A DNA stretch of 64,000 nt from Opisthocomus hoazin (GCF_030867145.1 NC_134419.1:72907403-72971402), one strand, 5' to 3'. Positions 1 through 14,300 are shown, numbered from the stretch's first letter. The notes: generated by a model not told the origin, from the letters alone. A program made the numbers and translations.

Positions 1-3000
1 CTCTAAATGTGATACTAAAAATGGGGGTCCATTAGTGCAGGAGAAAACAATACTTTTCCTAGTGCACAGCTAATTAGGCTTTCCCAAAGTAGCACTGGAG
101 ACACAAAAACAGAAATAAAGGAGTTAAATTTGTATGGTGATTTACTTTCACTTGGGAACTACGTGTTGTTAAGTATGTACACGGCACCAGTACAGGCTCC
201 TGACCTGTAAGACAACTAGGATGTGTATTTCTTTGTGCTATTGCATCACACCACGCGCAGGGAAACCTCCTGTCTCATCTTTGCCCAGTGCAACTGCCTC
301 TCCAGTGGAAGAATACTGAAGGCTGAATTTGCAGGTGACATAATGGCTTGGGGAATTGTCTTAGTTTTTCCTTCCTCTTCACCTCTCTCTCCATTCTTCT
401 GTTTGCTTTATTTTGTTTTCTGTTGTGTGAGCCTTTAGTCAAATATCCCACATACACACTCATCACTTGGACAGCTGTAAGCACAATACACGGGCATGCC
501 TGGGCACTGCATTAATATATCTTGTTGTTGCCTCTCTGTAGATTATCTTCTGTTACTGTAATTCATAACTCCAGCCCTTTGTGTACACGCTTCCATTCTG
601 AAAATGTAATATCACTGCTAATTAAACAGTGTTTTAAGAAGTCGGCTGATAGCTCCTCGCAGCATCTAGGAATTAACCTCACCTGGGAGCAAGCTGCTGG
701 TTGAGGCTAAAGCGAAGCTTAGATAAAGGCAGCAAAAGGAAAACACATCAAAGAACTAGTCACCACCAAAACCTCATCCTCCGCAAATTCTAGGTGTGGA
801 AATGTTTTTCAGCCATGGGGATCCTCCCTCCACTGGGTTTCCAAATAACTATAATCATCAGAATTCCCTCTTTCACCTCCCCCTGGCCTGATTATCTCAT
901 CTTTCTCATTTGAACTTGCTTGTGATGAGCAATACATTCACGTCCTCCACACTTTATCACCTTGATCCCAAAAAGTCTTCATTTGGTTCAGATGGTGCTA
1001 ATTTAGCAATGCAGGGCTTAGGGACAGCGTTGTCCTGGTGGTCTGCTTTCAACTGTGGACAAGGTTTTGTTCCTAGTGTAGAAGGAAGAATCTCCTTGGG
1101 ATTTGTTTGTGGTGTGTCCTTTCCTGGAGCTCTCTCAGAGGCCACAGGTCGACGCTGATGTGCACAGAGGACAGAGCTGTCTTAGTAGCTGAGCAGTGCT
1201 CGAAATCGTGTCAGTTTTAGGAATCTCACATTCAGCAGCCTCCAAGTATTCTTTTTCCCACAATTACATATACTTCTTAGCAGAAGGCATGGAATAAACA
1301 CAGAAATCACAACCCAAATTAGGCTCTCTCTGAGGAGCCTCATGTCAAAATCCAGACACCGAAATCACTAATCATTCTGAATAGAACTTTTAGGCATTCT
1401 GAATATAACTTTTAGGATGTTGACAGAGCATATATTTTGTGATAAAGAGTACAGTATGCGTGTACAGCTGAGATTAGGAGATGATTTAATTCTGAAATAG
1501 ATAAGAAGGGTAAATTTCAAGGGCTACACAGGGAATTCATCCATCTCAGAGGGTGGAACAAGATCACTCCGGAGTATTATTCATGCACCTTGATTCTTTG
1601 TTCTAACTCCTTTTTTTTTTCCTCCCCTTTTTTTTTTTTTGTCCACAATTCTTAATAATATGTTTGGAAACTTATTAAGGTTACAAATCAACACTTAGGG
1701 TTAAAGGCAACCCTGTCTAAATATCTTGTTATTTATAAAAAGATTATCGTTAAACATCTTGCAGAGAAATTCTGAACCAGTGCAGAATCTGAAAAAAAGC
1801 ACAGAAAAAAATGGCTAATGTGTCTACTTTTTAATTAAATGTAAATATAATTTGTAAGGCGTATGGGTTTTAAACAGAGAAAATTTACTCTGCATAATTT
1901 CCTTTCTGGTTAACCTTATAGGCAGAAATGTAAGTAGGGTTATTCAGAAGAATTTTGTAGCTGTTAAGCCAGTTACCGCCTCCGGATCCATGGTCGCAGA
2001 TTACTTCGATGCATCCAAAGTTTCACCTGAAGCTCCTAATTTACAATGACAACACAGGAATTTTAAACATTAAAATGAACTTTGCTAAACGACCTAGTTT
2101 ACAGCTTGTTCGGGATGTCAGCAGATTTTTCATCTTTATTACTGCAGACAGAGAGCAAGGCTCTTATCTGTGGATACCTCATCACAATGGCTCAAACACG
2201 CAAAAGTGAATTCTTGGTTATTTTAATGTGACAAGTAAATATAAACCAGCTACAAATACAAAGGCAGGATAAATATGCCTGACAATCCAGCAAAGCCTAA
2301 ATTACTGCCAGCTTAGTATTAAAAGTTCTGTCGTGGTTTCTGGTTCAAAGAGTCCCATAAAAATCAGAGTTAATTTAAAACTTAGCCATCCATGGGAATA
2401 TTTCTCATTCGCACAGTACAGGCTTCTCTTGTACAGGTCTGTTTAGAAGTTTCAGCTATGGAGCAATTTCACTTCAAGAAAGTACCCATATTCACTCCAG
2501 AAAAGTAATTAAGCACGTGCTTAGCTATGTGCTTTAGTTAGGCACATGCCTATCGCTTGTCATCATTTCACCTGTCGCAGCTTTTTGAGACTGTTAATTA
2601 TTTGCATTTTTTTAAAAAAGGCAACTAGTTCCTAACAAGATTTTGATACCAGGTTACAGTAGATCAAATGCTCTAAAACACTGCTGATTTTTGTACCAGA
2701 TCATGGTCCAGCCAATATGAAGAGTCCACTAAGCATTACTGCCCAGAGAGACTTGAAAGTCCTGATCCATCTATGGAAATCCAGGGAGATCTTTGCCTCA
2801 TGTTATCAGGAGAGTCATCGGTCCTTAGCAGGCAAGAGGAAGGAAGGATGGTACGCTACCAGCAGGCTGATGGTCCCCAACCCTACGGAGGCGCTTTAGG
2901 AGATCCAATGCAAAGGATTACTAAGCTGATCTACAGGGTTGCAGGCTGGTTGTCCGGTGAGCGTGGGGATCACCGGCACCCCAGGGACAATACCTTCCAG

Positions 3001-3144
3001 CATGGGCAGGTTTCTCTGAACACTGCACAGTTCCAGTAATGGAAGAGATTCTTCAGCCAACGCAGTAAGAAATACAAGATGCTTTCACCAAATGGAGAGA
3101 GCAAAATAGTCATTCCCAACCCATGTTCAGTTATACAATAACTG
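1..3144. other. Upstream intergenic DNA, no gene seen
   Basis: AT-rich, mostly single-copy-looking sequence with T runs at 1609-1640. The stretch 1640-1900 (AATAATATGTTTGG, TTTTTAATTAAATG) is a weak regulatory candidate. Open frames are short (under 90 codons), unspliced and unlike any known protein. Confidence 0.6.
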
Positions 3145-3325
3145 TCAAAAGGGACCTCTGGAGATCTCCAGTCTAAGCTCAAAGTAGGGGCAACACTGAA
3201 TCCAGACCAGGTTGCTCAGGGCTTTGTTCATCTGAGTCTTGAGAACCTCCAAGGACGGGGATCTTGGAGCCTTCCTGGGGCCTCGCTCCCCACTGCCCAA
3301 TTAGTCCAGCACCTTTGTGCCATGG
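3145..3325 (-). mobile_element. CR1-type LINE, 3'-end fragment
   Basis: Read on the minus strand it contains GAGGTTCTCAAGACTCAGA, CCTGAGCAACCTGGTC and CCAGAGGTCCCTT in that order. These are the hallmark blocks of the 3' end of avian and reptilian CR1 elements. The typical terminal short repeats are degenerate (TTATTGTATAACTG). It is 5'-truncated like nearly all CR1 copies, with no reverse-transcriptase frame left. Confidence 0.85.
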
Positions 3326-4844
3326 GTACCACTGTTCTCCTCTGACAGCATCAGGACAGATCGTGCCCCAGCTTTCAGGCTGCTTTGTCTGAGTTTTTGG
3401 TTGACTGTTATTCTACGGCTGCCCACTATCTCTGTCTACTTCCCCAGCTTTTCCCAAAACCCTGCTGCGGCTGCTGCTGCTTACACGTAGCTCTGACCTC
3501 CCCCTCCAGAACCCTGCAGAAGCCAAATAGTTCCTAAGTAGGAACCTCTGGCCCTTCCCTTTCCCACACCAGAGAGACCTTTTCTGGCGTGCCGTCATAC
3601 GGTTAACACATGCTGTGTCTACGCTGCCAGGAAGCTGTGATCCAGAGCGCTGCTCCCAGCTTGATCCCGATGGCGGGGAAGTGGCTGGAGTACATCTCGG
3701 GTACCCGCAGCCCACCTGCCGGGCTTCCCTCCCACCTGCGGTGGGGTGGGAAGGGGCAGAAGTTGTAGGCTTGTGTCTGGCCCCGGTGCAGAGTAGGGTG
3801 CGACCGAGGTGCATACTCCGACCAAAGAGCAGGGAAGTTTTCCTACATTACAGATTTTCTGTAGCCTCTGTGCCCAGAAACAGGGCAGGGCTGGCACCAG
3901 ATTAGTCGGAGAAGGAGGAATGGAGGTCTGGCAGAGGTGAGTGCTTGTGGCCTTCTCTTTTTTCACCAAATAGCTCGTGCTGCTCCTTCTCTCAACCTAA
4001 CGAGCTGGGGCTCCAGGCGGTGGTTTTGGATGCCTTTCCCTGAACCCAGTGTCTTTCACAACGGGATGTCTCCTCCTCAGCCCACACCCAGCTGTGCGCC
4101 GGGTCCTCCAGGCTTGGTGCACCCTTGCCTGACTGGAACTTAACCCGTGGGGGGCAACCAGGACTCACCAGCCTGGCTGAGCTATCCAAGGGCTGTGCAC
4201 CAGCTCTCCCCATGGCGAGGGGGCTCCACGGTGGGTGCTCTTTCTCTGGAGCTCCTTCCACCAGGGGAAGAAAGGAAAATCCCTGTGACAGGTTGCAGCG
4301 TAGTCTTGAAAAAGTCTTTTCCCATGTCATCCCCTCTGAAGGAGGCAAGAAGGAACCTGCTGTGAGAAGCCACCGATAGTCTCTGTCAGGCTTGTGGAGG
4401 CTCTGCTGCAAAAGAAAACACCTTTTCTCTGCAAGGAGCAGGGAGCCAGGACACAGAAAGTCATGTTCCCAGCTGCTCCTCTGGAGAGACCGGCAGGGCT
4501 GTTAGAAGGAGGAGGAGGGTGTGGGAGAGACGGAGGCTAGCCTGTGATCTGGGTGTGAAAGAATCCACAGTTGAGCAGGATCAATAAAACAGTGCCAAGG
4601 CTTGCGACGGAGGGAGCAGAGAATAGGATGGTGGAGAGTAAAAGAGAAGGAGCCCCCCTACAGCTCCTGAGAAGAGAGGGGTAGGTAAAAAGGGAACTCC
4701 GATACCACCAGGCCCACGGGAGACTCAATGGGTTGTCTCATTATTATGGTGAACAGAGAGAGCTCATGAGCTGGGAAAGATAGGAAGCTTTTATTTATTT
4801 TTTTTTTTTAAAGAGCGCAGCCTCTAGGAGGGTTTTTGCAGCTC
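3326..4844. other. Intergenic DNA, no gene seen
   Basis: Mixed-composition sequence with open frames of up to 139 codons on both strands, without recognisable domains, signal peptides or splice structure. A T/A run lies at 4791-4811. I see nothing further. Confidence 0.6.
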
Positions 4845-5110
4845 AAACGCTTTTATTTTGTGCCAATTACTTATACAGGGTCTGCATTATTCCCGTAATC
4901 AGTCTAAATGAAAGTCAAACATGAAAGATTCCTAACAATGAGCTAATTGGAATGCCATTACCATTTAGATTTAATAAGGTATTTGTAATAATAAACTTGC
5001 CTCAGTCTGTAGAGTTGTCTTATTCCTGCTCAAATCTTGCAAGAGTGCAAGAGTTGACATTTGTCATTCATTCCGCAGGACATTGGATATAACCTTCAAA
5101 ATGTTTTAGT
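4845..5110 (+). promoter_or_regulatory. Candidate conserved noncoding element
   Basis: About 265 bases rich in homeodomain cores: GCCAATTACTTATAC, CCGTAATCAG, GAGCTAATTGG, GCCATTACC, GATTTAATAAGG, TTGTAATAATAAAC. Low CpG, no repeats, no coding bias. This is the texture of a developmental enhancer, inferred without alignment. Confidence 0.4.
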
Positions 5111-8100
5111 CTTGCAGCACTTGGTAAATGTCAGGGATGGAAACAAAATCTGTAGCCTGCTATCGTTCTGGCTGTGTCGAGCCCAGAGTTAACAGGAATT
5201 GTGTTAAAACTCCACAGCAGATTATATCCCACGTATCTTTCTTTATTTGCAGTCCAAACATCTTGTGGTTTAGAGTGAGTCACTCAATGTCCTCTTATGT
5301 AGCTGCATTCATTATTTGCATTGAGGTCTTGCTGAGGAACTTCAGTCTGGTTCCAGCACTGCTAGGTACTACACAGGCACAGAGGGTCATTGCCTTGCAT
5401 GGCTTAAGATCTAAGCAATTAAGTCAACTCCAGCTCTATCTTGAAGCCAAGATGTCCCATCTACAGAGGTAAAATCTAATTAGAGCTCCATGCATTCTTC
5501 TTTTGAGAACAGTTCACAGAAAAAAATTTCTTGCTTTACCTTTATGGGCGAGCTGTTTTCAGATAAAGCATATGTGGGCTCAAAGATCTGGTCTCACTCT
5601 GCAACCGGGGAAGTTTTATTCAATTGTAGTTCACACCACAAAAGCGAGGCATAATCTTGCTGGGCATTTCTTCTATTATGAAGGAAAAGAGCTTGGTATG
5701 AGCACTTTGTGCTGTCTGACGGAATTCTCCCAGGAATAGACTGGAAAGGCAGAGGTCGAGCAGGGGAGGGGAAGGGGTGTACATGTAGGAAGCAGAAAGA
5801 TAAAGACAAAACAGCTAAAAAGCCGATAAAGACTCAAGGCAGCACAGACGATACAGAAAACAGGGTGCTGGGGGCAGCCTTCAAAATCAATTTATTGCTT
5901 CTCCTTCCCTTTTCTCACCTCAGAAAGATGCTACAGAAATTTCTCCTCCTAAAGAGATCCAACAAGCAACCAAAGGGGCAACAGAATGCTTAATTCCTGT
6001 TTTAACAGGAAAAAACCCACGACACCAAATTTGGTAGCAGCGTATCTCGGCGTGAAGAAGCATCACCTATCGATAAACTGTGCTGCCATTAGCCAGAGAT
6101 GAGTTATGTTCTGCTGACACGCTGTGGTCCCAGCAGCTAGTCCTGAATGATCTGACTCAACAGAAAACTTTGCACAATAGCTCAAATAAACGTCAAATCA
6201 TTGGAAACTGGCAAAGATCATGGAAATTTGGAATGTTCCTTTTTGAGGACAGTCTTTTAATACAATCTGACGCTAGGGATCCAGCTGAACGTTCATAACG
6301 TCCAGGAAATTCTAGTCACAGTTGGTAAAATGACCAGTGCTCTTATAAACCCACTTTTTTTCTCAAAACTGTTATCTTCTTCATGCCAAAAGGTTTTTCA
6401 GAAACACAGGCCAACAGTCGATGGCCTGAAGTTAACCAGATGCCTGAGCACTGTGCTGGATTGCTGGGGAAGGACGAGGAAGCGTAAAAATCAATAAGCT
6501 TCTCTGGATAGTTTCATAGAAGACAATTGGTCTAAGAGTTAAAACATGAGCCTAAAATTCAGGAATTCTTGCTCTTGATGGTCTGGTTAAATTACTTTGT
6601 CTTTTTCTGATTCACTTTGCACATTAGAAAAAAATGATGCTTGTTACTTAGAACACAGCGATATAGTGAAGCTTAATTTTTTGAGAGGTGTTTTGGGATC
6701 CTGTATGAAAAGTGCTATAAATATATACATTCTTAGTAGTATTTAGTTTACTTCCTTTACAATTCCTTTGAGCCAACACATGTTGCCAAAAATGCAATAT
6801 TCTCTAAGACGTCTTTTATTCTTATATCTGTCTGGAGTCCAGGACACATCCCAGCCTTACAAAGCACCCGATATTGATGTATCCGCATGCAATGTATATA
6901 TATAGCGAACACGATCAGACGCTTTTGTTTGCCCCCGCCGGAACCCAGCCTCGCTCAACGTACAAGATGGACGTGCTTAGCAAATGAGGCAGCTGTTCAA
7001 TTTTTATTTTTATGCTCATTGTTTGCTGCACGGCCACATGTCTCATAGAGCGCATACCATCCAACCTTTGTAGTGAATCAGACACGGCTCCACCATAACT
7101 CGCTGGCTTGGAGGATCCAACTCCTCCTTGCTCCCTGCTCGACATACATATGCGATCGCATCATCAGGGACGGGGTCGTAAGAAAGCTTTAACTTTGTCA
7201 TTTCCAAACTTCATTTTCCTGCCTTGGATTTTCTTTCTGTGGAATGTTTTTTTATTGAGAATACCTAGGGATGTAAAGCTTTTTAATAACAAAATAATCC
7301 CCGGAAGAATCGCGTTGCGTTGTGCAATCAGACAGCACCAGTGTCCTGCAGAAAGAGGGAGATCCGCACCTGAGCGTCAGCCAGTTCCTTCTCTTGTGTT
7401 ACGGAAAGAACCAACGTACCTCCAGGGCTGCTCCTGTTTTTCTCTTCTGCCTTGTGTCACGGAGCACATGGCAAACACACTTTCTTTAAGCTCCCTAATG
7501 AAGCTTGCAGCAGATCTGCCTGTGCAACAAGAGATTGACTTTTCAGTGTTTGACAACAGGATTATCACCTGTGCTTCCTCTGGTTGCGGGGAGTTGGGGG
7601 GAGATGGGTAAAGCATCACCATTTTTTGTATTCCCAAGTTTCTGAAGTAATGGATTTTCACCCATTTTACAAAAGGACTTTGTTCCTTGTTGTTGTCACT
7701 TGAGCTAGTAGAGACATCTTTTAAGTTTGTAAAGTTAGAGTGTCTCACAACTCAGTAGCTGAATCTGACCTGTAGCCTCTAAATAGAAAAATCCCCATAG
7801 CTCTTGCTGATGAGCCAAGCAACTTGGGACTAGACTAGAAGAACAGAGAAATTTCAGTGTAGGAGCCAGCTGGAGAAGAACAGAGAAACTACAGCGCTGG
7901 ATGCAGAGCTCCCTACCTTTTGCATCTTCAAAGCCAGACACGCACAGGGAGGTGGAAAGAAAGCAGCAATTTAGGTATAGGCAGAACAAAAGGCCAAGGG
8001 CTTAATCTTGCAAAGGCTTACACACACTTATCTTTACACTCGTGATCAGGCCCGGTAATTTTGGTAGTGCCATGGCTCCAGGAAGCTTCAGAGTGTGCAA

Positions 8101-8896
8101 TATTAGACTATTGCATAAGCCTGCACTGTGTCAAACTGCTGCAGAGAGCAAACTCCAGGAGTGAGCAAAGTGTGCTGCAGAGGGTCGCGGGCTCAGCAAT
8201 TACTGGAGGCAGTGCCTAGGCAGGCAAGATAGACTGTGGTCCTCTGTTTGGCAGAAGTTATGGTATAACATGGTTTAATGAGCATTTACACAAGCACGGG
8301 TGGTATTTTTAAATCTCAGGGTCCCAAGTTTAAAACATGTAGATGATGGTGGGGAGCAACGCTGGAGAAGAGAGGGGAAAAGAGGGTAAGTCTCCCACAA
8401 GTCAAGGCAGGAAAACACCTAGAGAAGTACATCTGCTGACTCGGCAAGAGTGGCCTGGTGAGTTGGAAACCACTGGAGCTGGGCAGCGCTTGGCGCAGCA
8501 CCCCATTTCACCCAAGCACAGGGTTGCCACGAAGTGGAGGACCAAGAGGTGCATAGAAGCAGGCACTGTTCTTGCAAGCATTGCAGCCTCAGATCCCTTC
8601 TCTAAGCAGTAACTGTCACTTTGAGTTTCCCCTATCATTGTCCCATTGCCGTTCCCTGAGGTATCCTCTGCCTTTTGACACCCCGCTCCTGATGGGACTG
8701 CTCCTTTCCTTCACACCCGGCGCGGTGCCCCACCGCGTTACGCACATTGCCTTGAGCAAAGGCAGCGCTCAGATCGGGCGGGTCTGGGTCCTTGACCACA
8801 GTCCCCGTGTCATTAGGGTGCCCCTAATCATCTCTCCTTACCACAGTAAGCACAATGGGGCCCACTATTCTGACTGGGGCCTCTAGGATCTCTTCT
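5111..8896. other. Intergenic DNA, no gene seen
   Basis: Non-repetitive sequence with short open frames, the longest 167 codons at 7108-7611, without family resemblance. No repeat, RNA gene or motif cluster could be supported. Confidence 0.6.
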
Positions 8897-8996
8897 AATA
8901 TAAATAGTAATGACTATAATTATTAATCATTACTGTGATTATATGATTATAATTAATAATCATAATAATGAATCATTATAATTACTGTACTAAATG
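8897..8996. repeat. AT-rich palindromic tract dense in TAAT/ATTA
   Basis: About 100 bases with very few G or C. ATAATTATTAATCAT on one side and ATGATTATAATTAATAATC on the other form an imperfect inverted repeat, followed by further AATCATAATAATGAATC copies. More than ten homeodomain core tetramers occur. It may be simple AT low complexity or a real binding-site array. Confidence 0.7.
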
Positions 8997-11119
8997 ACAA
9001 GCCGTGCTTCCTCCAACGAGCTTCAGAAGCACAAAGAATGAGCCGATTTGTATATTTAGTGAATCTCAAACACTTCCGTACTTACACATCCAAGCGTCTC
9101 CGTTTGTTTTAAGGACTTCCATATTGTATTTCATGCAGAAATCTGCAGCTGCCTTGAACTGTGACCAGTGGAGTGCTGCTACCATATGCAAGGTCCTTTT
9201 GCTTAAAATCCAGCTGAGTCATGAGCAAAGAGAGATTGACAAGGGGAAGGAATGTGCGTTATGGATGTTACTTGAGGGATGGAGAGACAGATATGCCTAG
9301 TATTGCATTTTTCCATCTTAGATTTACAGCTGACAGTGATTCAGTTCATTGAAGAGCATTTTCAGAAAGCCCAGATAAAACAGCAAATGTAGAGGCTGCA
9401 GAAACTTGAAAGAGAGACGGTTCGTCACGCCCCACCACTTGGCTCTTGGAGTCCTTGGGCCCAACTGCTTGGTTCTATTCGCTCAGGACAAGGGAGGGGA
9501 GTGTTTAAAAAACACTAATACAATTTTTAAATTGCACTTAAGGTGCATGGATCTTCTCCCTTGATGGTGTGCATGCCCCAAGCCCAGGTGGCTAAGACAT
9601 GCTAACTGTGAGGCTCGGTATTTTATATGAAATATCTGAAATCTGGTCAGCAGCACGCGGCTGCTGGAGTCACTGTATGTATTGAGTAGTTACCTTCGGT
9701 TGCTGGGCTGGTGTGAGTCACCAAACTCCTTCCCAGGCATAAAGAAACTGATCTTGCAGAATGTAAAATCCACCCAGGAGATGTCATTGTTTGGGATTAA
9801 CATTTCATTCTGGCATGCTCAGAAAGGGGACCACACAGGCGTAATGACAAAGTAGAGGAATCCAACCAGATTTTTAAGATTAAATGTTTGCTAAGGGTTA
9901 GTTGATATGATTAGGCTCAGTGCTGGTGACTTTAAAATCTTATTATCTATGGGTATAGCAGGGCGCTTGTATTTGCAGTGGTGCGTGGCTGTGTTATTGT
10001 AGCAATGACTGTAATGAGAAAGGTGCCGTCAGCAAAAGAGCTGCAGTTGGCACTTCCACGTTATGGAGTACAATGATAGCATAAGAACACTTTTGCGTTG
10101 CCTTCCGACTTGTTGACCTCTTCATATATTTTATATATTTTGGAAGGAAATCAGTAGGAAAAGGGCCTATCTCTGCTTCTGTATCAGCAATGAGCCTGCA
10201 CACAGCTCTCCAAATTTAGTTACTCTAACAAAAAATGAAAACATCCATACAGCAGCTCCACTGTAAGCAAAGTAAGGAAAGAAAACAAATGGCTGCTAGT
10301 TAGGAAGATACAGGTCACTGTCGATGAAGTCTACTTTAGGCATGCACTGTTTTAAGATCAGTACGTGGGTCTAGAATGAAGTCAGCAGAAAGGTGAAGGA
10401 CTGCTTCTATTTACACTGTCCTTGCCATGTAAATACCGCCAGGTTAGCCTTTCCAGAGTGGGCATGTGATGTGCAGGATATCACCGTGATACTGAGCAGT
10501 CTGGTGCTGACTGTAATATCCTTCCAGTGACAAGCTGCCCAGTGGCGGTGGGACACTTGCAGGGCGGAGTGCGAGGGCATCCTCAGCCAGGGTACTTTGT
10601 GCAGTGCTACCGGCCATTACCCCTGTCAGGCAGGGCCATTCCTGCTGTTGTTTATGCCTCTTTTCAGAGAAGATAAAAACTTGTGAGCTTAGAAGAATAA
10701 ACTAAAAAGTTAAGCAACTAAAATGGCTTAATTATAACATCTGCTCTCAGGTCTGAACTTGGAGCAGACTTTAGCCATCACTTGCCATATTCCGATTTGC
10801 AGTGGTTGATGAGTGTTAGACATTGTATGAGAGGAATAAAAAGACGAAGGCATAAATCCTGAAGGTTTTTTTAGTGTCTAATTCCATCAGCTGCTGGCTA
10901 GCATCAGGTACCAGAATAACTGCTTGGGTCTGGGCCTCGGGAGTCTCCCCTGAGAAAGCAGTATTCCTGCTGGGAGAGGCCCTGAGAAATCCCAAATGAA
11001 CAGCCGACGGTGGGACTGACACCCAGCGTCTTCAGGCAGGGTGGGGTTTTGTACCACATGCTCTGAGGAGGTGGGAGCACAGAGGAGATGGGGCCTAGGG
11101 CAGTCAGGGCTTCTTCAGC
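8997..11119. other. Intergenic DNA, no gene seen
   Basis: Mixed composition, no repeats or coding signatures that I can recognise. Longest open frame is 98 codons. Confidence 0.6.
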
Positions 11120-11345
11120 CAAGTATGTGGATGTGTAGATGATTTAATTACCAGACTGTTTAGGAGAATTTCTAATCTCTCTTCAACCACTCATACTGAC
11201 ATCTCTGATGTGTGATACCATTTAGATTGAAAATAGAATCCATTTAAAGCCTAAATACTCCAATTACTTTTTTAGATGCCTGGGAGCAGCTCGGAGTTCA
11301 AGCACATGATGCTCTTAAAACCCAACGAAATTAGAGGCCATGGGG
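11120..11345 (+). promoter_or_regulatory. Candidate conserved noncoding element
   Basis: Contains GATTTAATTACCAG, TTCTAATCTC, CATTTAGATTG, CCAATTACTTTTTTAG and GAAATTAGAGG in 200 bases. The texture resembles the 4845-5110 block. Evidence is compositional only. Confidence 0.3.
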
Positions 11346-14300
11346 TGGGGGGGAGCGAAAGAATGTTAAAGCACATTATGTTTTGAAGGATGTGGTTTTC
11401 AAACTGACATGAATGATTTTTTAACTAGAAGTGTAACTTAATATGGGTCAAGGTTTTCCAAACTGAGGTGTGTATCGTGCCAGATACATGCAAGCAAAAA
11501 AAAAAACCAAAAACCAAACTGGGGCAGTTCAGCTCCTGCCCTGACCATGTGACAACCTCCCGTGAACATCTGGCAGTTCCCTGCAGGAACCAGGAGCTCC
11601 CAACCGCTGCTCCCAGCCTCCCTGCAGAACCCAGGTTTGCGAGCGCTGTGCGGGCTGCCAGCAGCGCGAAGGGACTTCGCCTGCAGTTGCAGCTTGGAGA
11701 GGCTGGGGGGTGAGGGGGAAGGCTTTCAGACTGATCCTTCCAAAACACTTACGGCTGCCAGTTAGGTTTTGTGATTCACAAATTTGCTCTCTTGTTATAA
11801 ATAAACATTTCTTTTCATGATAGTGTCACAGAGACCGGGCTGGAGAGCCTTGCTAATGTTTTTTTTCTTTATTCTTGGCATATCAGTACAGTCGAAAGAC
11901 ACACGCTCTTGCCTCCTTGTACTTTTTGCCAAGCCACAACCACAAACCATCCTTACAACCCCAAAGCGCTTTTGGCAGTTGTGACACAGAACGTATGGCT
12001 CGTGTGGTAAAATGTGCTGGCAGGTTCCCTGTAGGCCCCATCCAGCCATCACTCGCGCGAAGAACCTGATGCCAGATAGCAGCTGTTGTGTTGAGGCTGC
12101 TCGGTATCACACTAATCAGTCCTGTCTCATCCTTGCTTTTGCCTGCCCTGTCTCCACCTGCTGTTTTCTTTTCCTTTTTATTTCCCCCCCCCCCCTCTAT
12201 TTTTTGCATGTTAAATGAAGACTGGAAGGGTCCTGGGGCAGGGACCATCCTTTCATTCTGTGTTTCTGTCTCTTGCCGCGAAGTCTGCTTGCCTGGCACA
12301 GCAGTAACACAAGCGGTAAAGCCAAGTGATACAGCCGGCGCCCGACGATCCCTGGCAGGTTGCGTGGTGAGTGGGTGACCTGAGAACTGACTGCTGTGGG
12401 TAAAAAACACAGCTCCGGGGAACCTTCTAATGAACTCTTTGAAGGTAACGTAGTGCTGCTTTACCTAACTGAAAGTATTTGCATAGCAGAGGCCTGACCG
12501 GTTATTTGTTCTGCTTTGGCTGCCTGCACGTGTTGTACGTTTTTGTTTGGTAGCTGCTAATGCTTCTGATCTAAATTGCAGAACATGTTTACGGCTCAGG
12601 AAAGTTGCCCGACAGACAGCCTTAAGGGAACAGTTTGCTCAGAAACAATGACGGTCTGCGTCTTCTCCGGAACATGTCTGACAGCAAGAAACGTGCTTGG
12701 GGCTGAGGGTGGAGTTCATCGTGGCGGAGGTGCAGTCTCTGGTCTGAGGCAGCTGAAGAGGAAGGCCAGGTCTGAGCGGATGTGAGTCTGCAAGCGCTTT
12801 ATCCTCCACGTTCTTTTCAGTGAGCTTCCCTGGCTCCTGGCAGGTTTCAATCAAGGTGAAGTAGGAAGCTGTGGCTGGAGCTATAGTTCCTTACTCCTTG
12901 TCTGAGACTCTCCGGTGGAAGGATGACAGATGAGGAATCAGTGTCTACTGAAAAAGTTGGAAAAATTGTGAAAAATACAAAGCTAAATAAATCTGATGTG
13001 ATTGATTCCCTCTGAGGCCTCAGTTTTCTTCATTTTTACCACAGATACGGGTTATACAGCGTCATTGTCGGAAAGGAAATATGGTAGGGAGCTCCCTCCT
13101 CTGAGCTCACATGGCCATTTTTGAGGACTTGTTAACTATTTAATTGTCGTAACTACGAAAGGAGGTTTTCTATAGGAAGTATTAACGAAGCATTTTTCGT
13201 CGTGACACAGTAGCTCAGAGGGTAAGTGTTGCAATAGAATTCCTGAATGGCACAGGTGAGACACCCTCAGTCCTGCTTCTGTGCTTTGCTTTTTGACATT
13301 CTTGGTGGTTCTGTCTCTGTACCAAATAATGTATAGTGTTGCATGCCAATGTACTTAAGACTGAAGAAAAAAACAAGATGAGAAATACTATTTGAGAGCT
13401 AAATGAAATGATTAAATCATCGTGCAGTAAGGCTTTATCTTGCCCTCTGAATATCAAGGGATGTTTTACCACTGACTTCAGGCAGAGTAAAAACCAGTTC
13501 ATAATCAGCACGCTGGAGTTAGGAGTGTCCTTTCATTCTCAGCTTCACCGTTTCTCACCTATTGCCTCCTGTAGTTTTGACACTTTTTCTTCTTGCTTTG
13601 TTCAAGACACAGACAGTTACTTTGCCATCTTACTGCACCAGGGATTTTCATCCGTGCTCTGAAGAGGAGCCTGGCGTAACTGAGCCCTAATCCTTGACAG
13701 GGTCCACCAAATGTTATTGCAAGGTAAATGAACGATCCATAACCAAATGCTCCTCCAGGAAGGCTATTAGGTGCCAGAGTATCAGAGCTCTGTCGACCCG
13801 TACGTGACACCAGTGAACAGTGCAGCGATGGGATTCATGAGAGCTGGGGTTCCTCTGGGGTCCTGGATCTTCACATGCAGTTCTAACATGGAACGGCTAC
13901 ACGAGTGCCTGTAATTCCCTTCTGCCTCCCTCCCTGTCCGTTTTGGAGTGTTCAAAGCAAAAAGAAATCAGCTCTGGACAAGTCAAGCACAACATTTTCC
14001 ACAGGTCTTCTGGCTGACCCTCCCACAGTGACTTTTTGCGTCTTCTACTCCAGATGAGGTCAGCCCCAAGTGGGCACTGCCCAGCTGCGGCATCCCCGCA
14101 GCCCTGGGGACAAGCGCAGGCAGGAGCGGGCTGGGGGGCTCAGGGATTTGCTCCCTAACATTAGGAGCAGAGCTCTCCGCAAGAAGCAAACCAAGGCTCT
14201 GTGGGCGATTTGAGGGCAGCCAGCTCTGCTCACATTTAATAAAGCATATTTTTATATGCGATGTTCCGCCCATGGTAGCAGCGAAGACGAGAAGGTATTT

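Noticed and set aside
8030..8080. TGATCAGGCCCGG resembling the end of the palindromic repeat group
   Set aside because: Too short, with no second arm or core nearby.
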